From positions 1 through 64,000 of the forward strand of contig JAUIDD010000002.1 of assembly GCA_030429175.1 (NCBI GenBank): 64,000 nt of DNA. Reading direction: 5' to 3'. Positions 17,143-25,304 of this stretch are shown piece after piece. The translations under genes and the position numbers were made by a program. Position 1 is the stretch's first letter. Each line of letters opens with the position of its first letter. The notes below the pieces were generated by a model. The model saw nothing but the letters and a program-made list of their open reading frames with translations. It did no database searches and was not told where the DNA came from. Source of the DNA: Gammaproteobacteria bacterium (GTDB lineage Bacteria > Pseudomonadota > Gammaproteobacteria > Coxiellales > Coxiellaceae).

Positions 17143-18225
17143 ATGATTTTCAATGAATTACACATTTCGCACCAATGTGGTGCGTATTCGGTCACGATTG
17201 GCGCAGGTTTGTTAGCTGATGGTCGGTTATTTAATAATCATATAGTTAGTTCACAAGTATGTATTGTGAGCAACGCGCAGGTTGCTGATTTATTTTTGGA
17301 TAAAATAAAAGCGCATTTTTCGGACATTCAGTGTGATGTATTGTTATTACCTGAAGGCGAGTCCTATAAAACGATTGAAAGTGTGATGCAAGTTGTCGAT
17401 TTTTTATGTGCACATAATCACCATCGCGATACCACTTTAATTGCACTTGGGGGCGGTGTGATTGGAGATATGGTTGGCTTTGTGGCGGCGTGTTATCAAC
17501 GCGGTGTTTCTTTTATACAAGTGCCGACAACATTATTGGCGCAAGTCGATTCATCGATTGGCGGCAAGACAGGTGTAAATCATAGGACTGGAAAAAATTT
17601 GATCGGTGCTTTTTATCAGCCAGCGGCGGTAATTATTGACATTGATGCCTTGCGCTCATTACCGCGGCGTGAATTTCTAGCAGGATTTGCTGAAATTATC
17701 AAAGCGGCTTTGATTAAGGATGCTGCATTTTTTGATTTTATAGTTGAGCATGTTACACAGATTTTAAATCATGAGCGTGATGTGTTGCAGCAGATTATTT
17801 TTCGGGCGTGTGAGATTAAGCGTGATGTGGTGATGCGCGATGAAAAAGAATGTGGTGAGCGTGCATTATTAAACTTTGGCCATACTTTTGGGCATGCGAT
17901 TGAGCATTGTTTGGGTTATGGTACCTGGTTGCATGGTGAGGCAGTAGCATTAGGTATGCATATGGCGGCACAATTATCGTGTCAATTACACTATATAAAA
18001 GAGTCAGAGCTTAAGCGCATCACAGACTTGCTGCTTGAGGTTGGTTATCAGTTGACCTTGCCTGACGAGATTGACCCACAGCAATTGATCTATGCCATGT
18101 CTCATGACAAGAAAGTCTACAAAAATCGCTTGAATCTGATATTATTGGAACATATTGGATTCGCTTGCATCAAGGATGATGTGCCGTCTGGCCTGATAGA
18201 AGCGCTTGTTTACTCCTATAAATAA
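17143..18225 (+). CDS. aroB: 3-Dehydroquinate synthase
   Basis: NAD- and metal-dependent enzyme that converts DAHP to 3-dehydroquinate, the second step of the shikimate pathway. Motifs: LGGGVIGDMVGF (NAD site), PTTLLAQVDSSIGGKTG, and the zinc ligands in NFGHTFGHAIEH and the earlier Glu. Length 360 is standard. ATG 17143 is chosen; a TTG fifteen bases upstream is in frame but unlikely. The ribosome-binding site is weak. The gene is 12 bases from the downstream damX-like gene. Confidence 0.96.
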   Translation: MIFNELHISHQCGAYSVTIGAGLLADGRLFNNHIVSSQVCIVSNAQVADLFLDKIKAHFSDIQCDVLLLPEGESYKTIESVMQVVDFLCAHNHHRDTTLIALGGGVIGDMVGFVAACYQRGVSFIQVPTTLLAQVDSSIGGKTGVNHRTGKNLIGAFYQPAAVIIDIDALRSLPRREFLAGFAEIIKAALIKDAAFFDFIVEHVTQILNHERDVLQQIIFRACEIKRDVVMRDEKECGERALLNFGHTFGHAIEHCLGYGTWLHGEAVALGMHMAAQLSCQLHYIKESELKRITDLLLEVGYQLTLPDEIDPQQLIYAMSHDKKVYKNRLNLILLEHIGFACIKDDVPSGLIEALVYSYK

Positions 18226-18237
18226 ATAGGTATCGAC

Positions 18238-19356
18238 GTGGAATTAGAGCATCTCAAACAGATAAAGCAGTTTTCTTGTGACAATGAGCCACTTATGTTG
18301 GTGCTGAGTCGCGTGGGTAATGCCAAACGTGTATTGCTCGATAAAGCCTGCGACATCATTAAACTTGAAAAGCCAGTTATATTTTTAGATGGCAAAGATC
18401 ATTTAAAACCGCATGACGTCATTACGGCATTATCATGGCAGTGGCAAATAGATGTAACTGCGAGTGGTGCATTAATCACTGAGCAATTAGACGATTTATT
18501 AACGGCATTAAAATCACAAAATCAGGCAGGTGTGCTTATTATTGATGATGCGCATTTATTACCTTTTTCAGTGCTGGCAGCATTAATCGATGCGGCGATT
18601 AAGCAGACAGAGCAGTGCTGTTTACATTTAATTTTAGCTGGGCGTGAAAGTCTTAAAGATAAAGTTGCCACATTATACGACCAAGATATACCAACGATCG
18701 AATTAAATATTCTATCGCATCAAGTGGTAGAGCAAACAGTGCTGCATTTTTTGGAAGAAAAAAACATTCAAGCAGCCATGCCAACCATCCAGCATATTAG
18801 TGATCGCTTGTTTACACAGGCACAAGGCAAGCCAGAGCAGCTGCAGGTGTTGATGCGTGCACTTACGGTTAAAGACTTTTTGGAGATTCCACATGTGCAA
18901 CAACCTGAAGTTGCGCCGGTTAAAAAACCACTAAAACATCCGTATATTTTTGGGCGTAGTGGTGTGCGTGCTATGGCTTTGGTGGGATTAATGGTGACGA
19001 TGTTTGGATTATATTGGTATAAACAACATCCGTATTTTACCTCAACGCCTGGGATGCCAAGCAAACCTTATCATTATCAAATGGTGCAAAACGTGCCGTT
19101 AACGCCTCCCCAAACAAAACAATCACAAAACTTTTATACGATTCAGTTGATGGGTAGCTTCGATCGAACTCAGGCTCAGCACTATATTGCTTCGCATCAT
19201 CTAAGCCAAAAAGCCCAAGTCTATACTCAACAATTCCATGATAAACCTTGGTATATCGTTGGTGTTGGTCATTACGCTCACCCTGCTCAGGCAAAAACAG
19301 AGCTAAATCAGATAGATAGCAAAAACGCCTGGATTCGTCCTATTCATAGCGATTAG
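18238..19356 (+). CDS. damX: DamX-like SPOR-domain cell division protein
   Basis: Bitopic protein of the aroK-aroB-damX cluster; its SPOR domain binds denuded peptidoglycan at the septum. The N-terminal 220 residues form an AAA-type ATPase-like domain with Walker B (VLIIDDAH) but a degenerate P-loop (RVGNAKRVLL in place of GxxxxGK), so ATP hydrolysis is doubtful. A transmembrane helix lies at about residues 243-261, then a Pro/Gln linker, then the SPOR domain at about 297-372. The start is GTG at 18238. 372 residues. Confidence 0.87.
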   Translation: MELEHLKQIKQFSCDNEPLMLVLSRVGNAKRVLLDKACDIIKLEKPVIFLDGKDHLKPHDVITALSWQWQIDVTASGALITEQLDDLLTALKSQNQAGVLIIDDAHLLPFSVLAALIDAAIKQTEQCCLHLILAGRESLKDKVATLYDQDIPTIELNILSHQVVEQTVLHFLEEKNIQAAMPTIQHISDRLFTQAQGKPEQLQVLMRALTVKDFLEIPHVQQPEVAPVKKPLKHPYIFGRSGVRAMALVGLMVTMFGLYWYKQHPYFTSTPGMPSKPYHYQMVQNVPLTPPQTKQSQNFYTIQLMGSFDRTQAQHYIASHHLSQKAQVYTQQFHDKPWYIVGVGHYAHPAQAKTELNQIDSKNAWIRPIHSD

Positions 19357-19371
19357 GCAATTGCCTAATCG
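19350..19371. terminator. Perfect 22-base palindrome, likely bidirectional terminator
   Basis: CGATTAGGCAATTGCC continuing to its mirror image forms a perfect 22-base palindrome that covers the damX stop codon and lies between two convergent genes. A T-rich tract follows at 19378-19384 on the plus strand. Position and symmetry fit transcription termination for both strands; the loop would be very tight. Confidence 0.6.
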
Positions 19372-19393
19372 CCAGACTTTTGTTGTCTTGTTA

Positions 19394-20233
19394 TTACTTT
19401 TGTGTACTACAAATAAATTGTGCTTTAAACGAATTAGAAGAGGTCGCCTGCTTTACTATGGCTTGACATGTGTTATATGCTGCCATTCCGTGAAAATTTT
19501 CAACATCATTTTTTAAGCATTTTCTAGCTTGCATGGCTAAATTTGCTGACCATTCGCCATTAACACACATGAATAGGTGTTTTGGTGGCATATTGCCGGG
19601 TTCTAAGCATGTTAATGCGCTTGGTTTTTGGGAATTATAGCTGCAGTTGATAGGTACATTAGTATTCATGCCTAGATCAGTTTGCCCAAGTGGGTATTGT
19701 TGATTTGGTTTTTGCACAATAAATCTTATGGAAACAGAGCTGAAATTACCTACCATGCCTTTTCCTTCGTTACCTGTACTGCCGAAACAGGCTCCTTGAG
19801 GGTTTTGGTAAAAAATGCGATTATTTTCCGCAGGTTGTCCTTGGGCATTACAGATGTATTTGTTGTCTGCTTGTTTTTTCCAGGCGCCAAATGCATTTTG
19901 ATTTGTTTGAGGGAATATGGCATTTAGGCAAGTATATGTTATTAGATTATTGTTTGAGTTGGATTGACAAACTAAAGTATCTTTTGGTTGTTCTGTTTTA
20001 AGTCCATAATCTGTGGTTTCTGTATTGCATTGCATTTTTGATGTGCTTCCATCAATTACGCTGTGATTAAATGATAGATAACTACTTAGCATGTTTATGT
20101 TATCATTTTTTACTTTGTTACAAAAAGGTGTTGTATCTGCAGTATAAGCTAAAGGAGGGATTGCATGGGCTACTGGTATGATTATGGCTAAAGAGATTGA
20201 AGCAGCTAAAGTAATTTGATATTTTGAAAGCAT
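19394..20233 (-). CDS. Secreted orphan protein, Cys-rich
   Basis: Not recognised. 279 residues with a standard signal peptide (cleavage near AHA-IP). The mature domain has about thirteen cysteines in several pairs and many Asn and Gln. AAGGATTAT-type purines stand before the ATG. It is divergent from another secreted orphan at 20357, with about 120 bases between them. Similar in style, but not in alignable sequence, to the secreted orphan at 8430. Confidence 0.78.
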   Translation of the reverse strand: MLSKYQITLAASISLAIIIPVAHAIPPLAYTADTTPFCNKVKNDNINMLSSYLSFNHSVIDGSTSKMQCNTETTDYGLKTEQPKDTLVCQSNSNNNLITYTCLNAIFPQTNQNAFGAWKKQADNKYICNAQGQPAENNRIFYQNPQGACFGSTGNEGKGMVGNFSSVSIRFIVQKPNQQYPLGQTDLGMNTNVPINCSYNSQKPSALTCLEPGNMPPKHLFMCVNGEWSANLAMQARKCLKNDVENFHGMAAYNTCQAIVKQATSSNSFKAQFICSTQK

Positions 20234-20356
20234 AAAAATAATCCTTTATTAAGTGTGCACAAAGTATCATCATAGCAACATTAATTACCTTTATCCATAG
20301 CCACTATAAATAGTAAAGTTTATAATGAGTTATCATCTCCATAAAAGGATTGGCCT

Positions 20357-21403
20357 ATGAAAACCCTCCTCCAAATTTTAGTTCCAGTAATTTTTTGTGT
20401 CTCTGCGGCTGCCCAAGTTCCTACACCACCGAATAATTATGTGAGCATGCCCAAAGCATTATACGTTTGGAATGCGACAACGGCCAACCATGTAAATTCG
20501 TCAGCAAATCAATGTATAGCAAACTGGGAGGCGTTGTTGACTAATGATAAAGGCAAAACGGATAGCACGGGTTCTGCTGATACAATGCTTGCCTTTGCTA
20601 AAAGCCATGCTGCGGATAATATCAAATTATTTGTTGGCTCTATTGAATATAATGATCCACTTTATAAAACAGGTTATTTACCAGATGAAGATGGCCTTGC
20701 GCATATTGTAGCGCAGGCTGCAAAAGATGGTATGACGGTGGATGCAGTTTGGTATCCTTATGATGACCCAAATAAGATAGGTGACCCAACCCAAAATACC
20801 GATATTATTAAAGCTGTGCAAGGATATAATAGTCGACATCCTAATGCCAAAATCACAATGATGCAGTGTGATTCTGAGCCAAGTGACCCAAGTAAGTTTC
20901 CTGTGTATGTTGAAATGCTGCAAAAGTTATATGCTGGTGCGCAAGCGGCAGGACTTAAGAGCTCGGCAACGATTAAGCCATTATACTTAACAGCGCAATA
21001 TAATGGCGCACCCTTGATTAAGACTATTGTTGCAAATACAACAAGGCCGATGTTGATGGACTATACAAATGATCCTGCAACGGCATTATCACGAGCGCAA
21101 ACAGCTTTAAAATATACAACAGTAGCTAATCCAATTGATATTGCAGTAGAAACTGGATACAAGGGTATGAATAACAACACAGCCACTTTTAGTTGTATGG
21201 TAAGAGGTCATCCAACAGACTTTTTTAATGATATCGTTACACTTCATAATGGATTAAAAAGCAGCCCTGGGTTTGGTGAAATTGTGATTCACGACTACAC
21301 TCAGTTCTATAATGATTTAGATAAGGCACACCAAGATCCTTATATCCCGACTAATGGTTACTGTCATAATGCCACGCCTGCAGTTAATGGAATATGTTCA
21401 TAG
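20357..21403 (+). CDS. Secreted orphan, possibly TIM-barrel glycosidase-like
   Basis: 348 residues with a signal peptide (cleavage near AAA-QV). The mature part alternates hydrophobic strands and helices (FVGSIEYN, VDAVWYPYDD, ITMMQCDSEP, PLYLTAQYN, PMLMDYTND, IDIAVETG, IVIHDYT), a rhythm typical of an eight-fold beta/alpha barrel, and several strands end in acidic residues. That suggests a glycoside-hydrolase-like fold but no family is recognised. AAAGGA precedes ATG 20357; TATAAT at 20321 is a candidate -10. Confidence 0.72.
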   Translation: MKTLLQILVPVIFCVSAAAQVPTPPNNYVSMPKALYVWNATTANHVNSSANQCIANWEALLTNDKGKTDSTGSADTMLAFAKSHAADNIKLFVGSIEYNDPLYKTGYLPDEDGLAHIVAQAAKDGMTVDAVWYPYDDPNKIGDPTQNTDIIKAVQGYNSRHPNAKITMMQCDSEPSDPSKFPVYVEMLQKLYAGAQAAGLKSSATIKPLYLTAQYNGAPLIKTIVANTTRPMLMDYTNDPATALSRAQTALKYTTVANPIDIAVETGYKGMNNNTATFSCMVRGHPTDFFNDIVTLHNGLKSSPGFGEIVIHDYTQFYNDLDKAHQDPYIPTNGYCHNATPAVNGICS

Positions 21404-21431
21404 TCTTCCGAAACTGACTAAATTCTGCTAC

Positions 21432-21464
21432 GATTGAGATTATCCATGATGGATAGTCACAATC
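21432..21464. repeat. 33-base imperfect palindrome
   Basis: GATTGAGATTATCCAT, a central G, and a right arm that pairs at 14 of 16 positions; the innermost TATCCAT/ATGGATA is perfect. It lies between the stop of the secreted protein at 21403 and the ATG at 21485. It could act as a terminator hairpin (no T-run follows) or as an operator for the downstream operon. Confidence 0.6.
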
Positions 21465-21484
21465 AACTGAGATGAGAGCACAAT

Positions 21485-22063
21485 ATGGACGACGAGCTCA
21501 AAAACGAGACCCAACAAATTTTTTATGATGAACATCATCATATCCGTAAACGCTGGAAGGCGCGTTTAGTCGTCTGCGCTATTATGTTAATCTTGGCGAT
21601 CGTCAGTTTGATTTTGATGGATATTCATTCCTCGGCGGTGTGGTTCTACAGCCAGATATTAGCGGTATGTTATGCGGTTCTGAGTTTATGGCTATTTTGG
21701 TATTTAAATCGTGGCACCCATAAAATGGGTGTCAGCACTTTTTGGCATCAAATTTTTCATTGGATTGGGTTATTAGCCGCATTATATTTAGTGTATATGT
21801 TTGAGCGTGAAGGTATGCTGACAGCAATGGCATCAGGTGTGGTGACGTTGTCTATGTTGGCATTAACGATTTATTTGATCGGAATTTACAGTGATATCAC
21901 GTTTGTATTGATTGGTATTATTTTGGCGGTATTTGCTTACTGCTTAGCGTATGTGCAGTCTTATTTATATATTATTATGATTCCAGTTGTAATTGTTGCA
22001 GCCATTATTATTTATTCAATCGCGCACTTCCAGCGACGTAGGGCTGAAAAAAGTAATGACTAA
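21485..22063 (+). CDS. Integral membrane protein of unknown function
   Basis: 192 residues with about six transmembrane helices (roughly 29-46, 54-71, 86-104, 110-129, 135-152, 158-177), a charged His-rich N-terminus (DEHHHIRKRWKAR) and a basic C-terminal tail. No family is recognised. Its last eight bases overlap the start of dacB, so the two are translationally coupled; a role in cell-wall or envelope work is possible by association only. Confidence 0.82.
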   Translation: MDDELKNETQQIFYDEHHHIRKRWKARLVVCAIMLILAIVSLILMDIHSSAVWFYSQILAVCYAVLSLWLFWYLNRGTHKMGVSTFWHQIFHWIGLLAALYLVYMFEREGMLTAMASGVVTLSMLALTIYLIGIYSDITFVLIGIILAVFAYCLAYVQSYLYIIMIPVVIVAAIIIYSIAHFQRRRAEKSND

Positions 22064-23483
22064 AAAATTTCTTTATGCACTTTTTGCAAGTGTTGTTTTT
22101 ACGCTTTCACTAGCACACGCAGAAACGATAACTCAAGCTGTTAACCATGCATTAAGTCGTACCAGTCACGAACATTTTCAAAATGCTAATATTGGTATCG
22201 TAGTCAAATCAATGAAAACGGGTAAGATACTTTATAACAAAGGTGGTACACACTTGTTTACCCCCGCCTCTGTTCAAAAACTTTTTACCGCCAGCGCTGC
22301 ACTTGAATATTTATCACCAACTTATCATTTCCCCACAGCCATCTACACAACTGGTAAGTTACACCATGGTGTATTAAAAGGTGATTTATATGTGTGTTTT
22401 AGTGGTGATCCTTCACTTAAGCTTGCTGATTTACGTGATATGATCCGCGAACTTAAAAGTTTAAATTTGCATACCATCGAAGGTAACGTTTATATCGATA
22501 ATACAGTTTATAATAAAGTGCCTTACCCACCTGGTGTGATTTGGGATGATTTAAGTTATAGCTATGCAGCACCAATGAATGCGATTATTTTAGATCGCAA
22601 TAAATTTGGCATTACTTTTAAGCCTGCCAAGCAGTTGGGTCACCCACCAAAATTAATTACCAAGCTACCTGAAGGTGTGTCACATTTTGTTAATAATATG
22701 AAAACGACATCAGGCTATATTAAAGATTGTCCGATTACAATTTATAGCGATATGCATAACACCTATACGGTTGGCGGTTGCCTGTCCAGGCAAAGTGGCA
22801 AGCAAAGCCGCTCGCTTGCGATTCGCAATGTGGCACAATATGCTAAAGTTGAAGTCGCAGATATGCTACATAAAAAAGAAATTTATTTTACTGGTAATGT
22901 AGGTCTTAAAAAATTACCTAAACGTCATACAATGTTGGTATCACATAGCTCTGAATCTTTGGCTAAGTTAGTGCGACACATGCTGAAAAAGTCAGATAAC
23001 GTTTATACTAATGCAATTTTTAAGAAAATTGGTCAGGTTTATTATTCACAATCTGGTAGTTGGCAAAATAGCTTGCATGCACTTAAAAGTATTTTGTCGA
23101 TACCGACTGGGATTAATTTTAAGCATAACTTATTAAGCGATGGTGCGGGTTTGTCACGTTATAACTTAATAAGTCCTATGCAGCTCACAAAACTGCTTTA
23201 TTATGTCTACCATAATAAAAATATTAAATCCTCTTTATATGCAGCGCTGCCAATCGGCGGGTGGGATGGCACACTTGAGTCGCGCATGCCGAGTGTTGGT
23301 AACGCACGCAGTGTGCACGCAAAAACAGGTTCTATGACTGGCGTTTCTGCTCTTGCTGGTTATGTAAAAACACGTCATCATGGTACACTAGCATTCGCGA
23401 TCATGGTGAATGGGTTTGTTGGTAAGCGTACACCTTATACCCATCTCGAAGATCGCATTTGTGAAGCACTAGCACGAGTATAA
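22056..23483 (+). CDS. dacB: D-Ala-D-Ala carboxypeptidase/endopeptidase PBP4
   Basis: Periplasmic low-molecular-mass PBP of family S13 that trims or cleaves peptidoglycan cross-bridges. A signal peptide (cleavage near AHA-ET) precedes the SxxK motif SVQK (Ser72, Lys75), the SDN motif in KKSDNVYTN, and KTG in HAKTGSMTG. 475 residues, close to E. coli DacB. ATG 22056 starts the signal peptide properly and overlaps the upstream gene; aroE follows after four bases. Confidence 0.94.
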   Translation: MTKKFLYALFASVVFTLSLAHAETITQAVNHALSRTSHEHFQNANIGIVVKSMKTGKILYNKGGTHLFTPASVQKLFTASAALEYLSPTYHFPTAIYTTGKLHHGVLKGDLYVCFSGDPSLKLADLRDMIRELKSLNLHTIEGNVYIDNTVYNKVPYPPGVIWDDLSYSYAAPMNAIILDRNKFGITFKPAKQLGHPPKLITKLPEGVSHFVNNMKTTSGYIKDCPITIYSDMHNTYTVGGCLSRQSGKQSRSLAIRNVAQYAKVEVADMLHKKEIYFTGNVGLKKLPKRHTMLVSHSSESLAKLVRHMLKKSDNVYTNAIFKKIGQVYYSQSGSWQNSLHALKSILSIPTGINFKHNLLSDGAGLSRYNLISPMQLTKLLYYVYHNKNIKSSLYAALPIGGWDGTLESRMPSVGNARSVHAKTGSMTGVSALAGYVKTRHHGTLAFAIMVNGFVGKRTPYTHLEDRICEALARV

Positions 23484-23487
23484 TCTT

Positions 23488-24288
23488 ATGGATCAGTATG
23501 CGGTAATCGGTAACCCGATCGAACACAGTTTGTCGCCACAAATTCATCAGCAGTTTGCCAGGCAAACGAATCAAGACTTATCTTATGAAGAAATTTTAGC
23601 GCCACTTGACGCGTTTGCCGAGACGGTAATGACTTTTATCGAACATGGCGGACGTGGTATGAACGTCACCCTACCCTTTAAAATGCAGGCTTTTGAGTTG
23701 GCCACTAAAAAATCTCAAGCGGCAATTGAGGCGCAAGCAGTTAATACATTAGTGTTTCATGATGATGGTGTGATTGAGGGTTGTAATACCGATGGTATGG
23801 GATTGATTCAAGACTTAACCCATACGCATCACTATTGTCTGCGTCAAAAACATATTTTAGTTCTTGGTGCCGGTGGCGCAGTGCGTGGGATATTGGCACC
23901 ATTGTTAGAACAAGCACCCGGACGGATCACAATTGCCAATCGCAGTATTGATAAAGCGCAGGCATTAGCTGAGCATTTTCAATTAATGGGTTCGGTCGAT
24001 GCATACCGACTTGATGAGATTGCTGAGCATCCGTATGATCTGATTATTCAGGGTACGAGTATGCGTGCAGAAGAGTTAAGCCTATCATCGAAATTAATAG
24101 GCGATCAGACTTGGTGTTATGACCTTAATTATCAGCTCGATGGTCAGACGCCATTTGTGCGTTGGGCGACCGGTCGTGGTGCTAAAAAAGCGCTTGATGG
24201 CCGCGGTATGTTGATCGAGCAGGCGGCAGCAGCTTTTTATATCTGGCGTGGTCTCTATCCTGATACAGCGCATATTGTCCTCTCATAA
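23488..24288 (+). CDS. aroE: Shikimate dehydrogenase
   Basis: NADP-dependent reduction of 3-dehydroshikimate to shikimate. Substrate-binding N-terminal domain with NPIEHSLSPQIH and NVTLPFK (catalytic Lys), then the Rossmann domain with GAGGAVRGI and the NADP-selecting NRS. 266 residues, standard length. Together with aroK and aroB it makes three shikimate-pathway genes within 8 kb, though not in one operon. Confidence 0.96.
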   Translation: MDQYAVIGNPIEHSLSPQIHQQFARQTNQDLSYEEILAPLDAFAETVMTFIEHGGRGMNVTLPFKMQAFELATKKSQAAIEAQAVNTLVFHDDGVIEGCNTDGMGLIQDLTHTHHYCLRQKHILVLGAGGAVRGILAPLLEQAPGRITIANRSIDKAQALAEHFQLMGSVDAYRLDEIAEHPYDLIIQGTSMRAEELSLSSKLIGDQTWCYDLNYQLDGQTPFVRWATGRGAKKALDGRGMLIEQAAAAFYIWRGLYPDTAHIVLS

Positions 24289-24333
24289 TCAGTAAATTAA
24301 GAAATTTGTGTCGCAAAATTTGATTTAAATAAC

Positions 24334-24711
24334 CTACTGCTTGGTCAGCAGTGGCGTCTTTGCATTGGGCTCAGAGTCCTCTTCTCCATTACAACAGCAA
24401 AAGAGTGCTGCACAACCAAAGCGATCTTTTTCATAATCATATGTAGATGCTGTTTTATGTGTATTGCTATGCGCATTTGTTGGTTGTGGGTCAAGGTTTA
24501 CATAGACAAGATTGGCTTCAAGCGTCTTTTCTTGTTCATTCAATTTTTCAAGTTTAAGGTATGTGGCTTCGTATTGTTTGGCAAGACCTGATAGTTGCTG
24601 TTTTTCATTTATAGTTAATTCAGCTATTTTTTGTTTTTCTATTAATGGCTTTAGTTGAGATTCAATTGTTTTTAATTCTTGTTCTAATTTTTCGCGTTCG
24701 GTTTTAAACAT
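24334..24711 (-). CDS. Coiled-coil orphan with a cysteine cluster
   Basis: 125 residues. Residues 1-68 are a charged, heptad-like coiled coil (KTEREKLEQELKTIESQL onwards). After an Asn/Thr-rich linker comes a dense cysteine cluster, CAALFCCC, near residues 99-106, and an acidic tail. No family recognised. It starts two bases after the carbonic anhydrase stop, so both share a transcript. The membrane-proximal-looking cysteine cluster resembles palmitoylation sites in host-targeted effectors, but that is speculation. Confidence 0.72.
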   Translation of the reverse strand: MFKTEREKLEQELKTIESQLKPLIEKQKIAELTINEKQQLSGLAKQYEATYLKLEKLNEQEKTLEANLVYVNLDPQPTNAHSNTHKTASTYDYEKDRFGCAALFCCCNGEEDSEPNAKTPLLTKQ

Positions 24712-24713
24712 GA

Positions 24714-25244
24714 TTAATGTCCTTGATATTGTAAAGTGAGTTTATGATAGTGTTCAGCACTGTATTGAATATTTTGAATTTCTTGTTCAGTCAGTGGGCG
24801 TATTTTTTTGGCAGGTGATCCGAGATAGAGAAAACCGCTTTCAAGGTGTTTGCGAGGTGGGACAAGTGTCCCGGCACCCAGCATGACATGTGATTCGATT
24901 ATCACATGGTCCATGACACAGCAGTTTATGCCGATTAAGCAATTATTTTTAATCTCGCAACCATGCAATGTACAACGATGGCCGATGGTAACGTTGTCAC
25001 CAATGTTGACCTGTGAGCCTTTTGGATCAATTTGTCCAGGATGATTGACATGAATAATCGTGCCATCTTGAATACTGGTTTGTGTGCCGATGGCGATGCT
25101 GTTGACATCACCTCTTAAAACGGCTGTTGGCCAGATGCTGCTGTTAGCGCCAATCGTGACATCGCCAATAATTACAGCGCTATTGTGTACATAAACAGAT
25201 GCGTCGAAGGTTGGCGTTATTTGTTTAAAATTTTCGATAGCCAT
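24714..25244 (-). CDS. Gamma-class carbonic anhydrase family protein
   Basis: Left-handed beta-helix protein of the YrdA/PaaY/CaiE type, 176 residues. Hexapeptide repeats run from SAVIIGDVTIGANSS to the C-terminal helix. The three zinc-binding histidines of the family are present: in IIHVNHP and in IGHRCTLHGC. It may hydrate CO2 or hydrolyse thioesters; YrdA-like members often show little activity. Start ATG 25244 is chosen because AGGA lies five bases upstream; a longer form from 25268 would lack one. It is divergent from prlC. Confidence 0.9.
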   Translation of the reverse strand: MAIENFKQITPTFDASVYVHNSAVIIGDVTIGANSSIWPTAVLRGDVNSIAIGTQTSIQDGTIIHVNHPGQIDPKGSQVNIGDNVTIGHRCTLHGCEIKNNCLIGINCCVMDHVIIESHVMLGAGTLVPPRKHLESGFLYLGSPAKKIRPLTEQEIQNIQYSAEHYHKLTLQYQGH

Positions 25245-25304
25245 GTTTTTCCTAAAAATGCTAAGCATGCTACAATTTGTATTTTTACGTCAAGTGGAAT
25301 CTAT

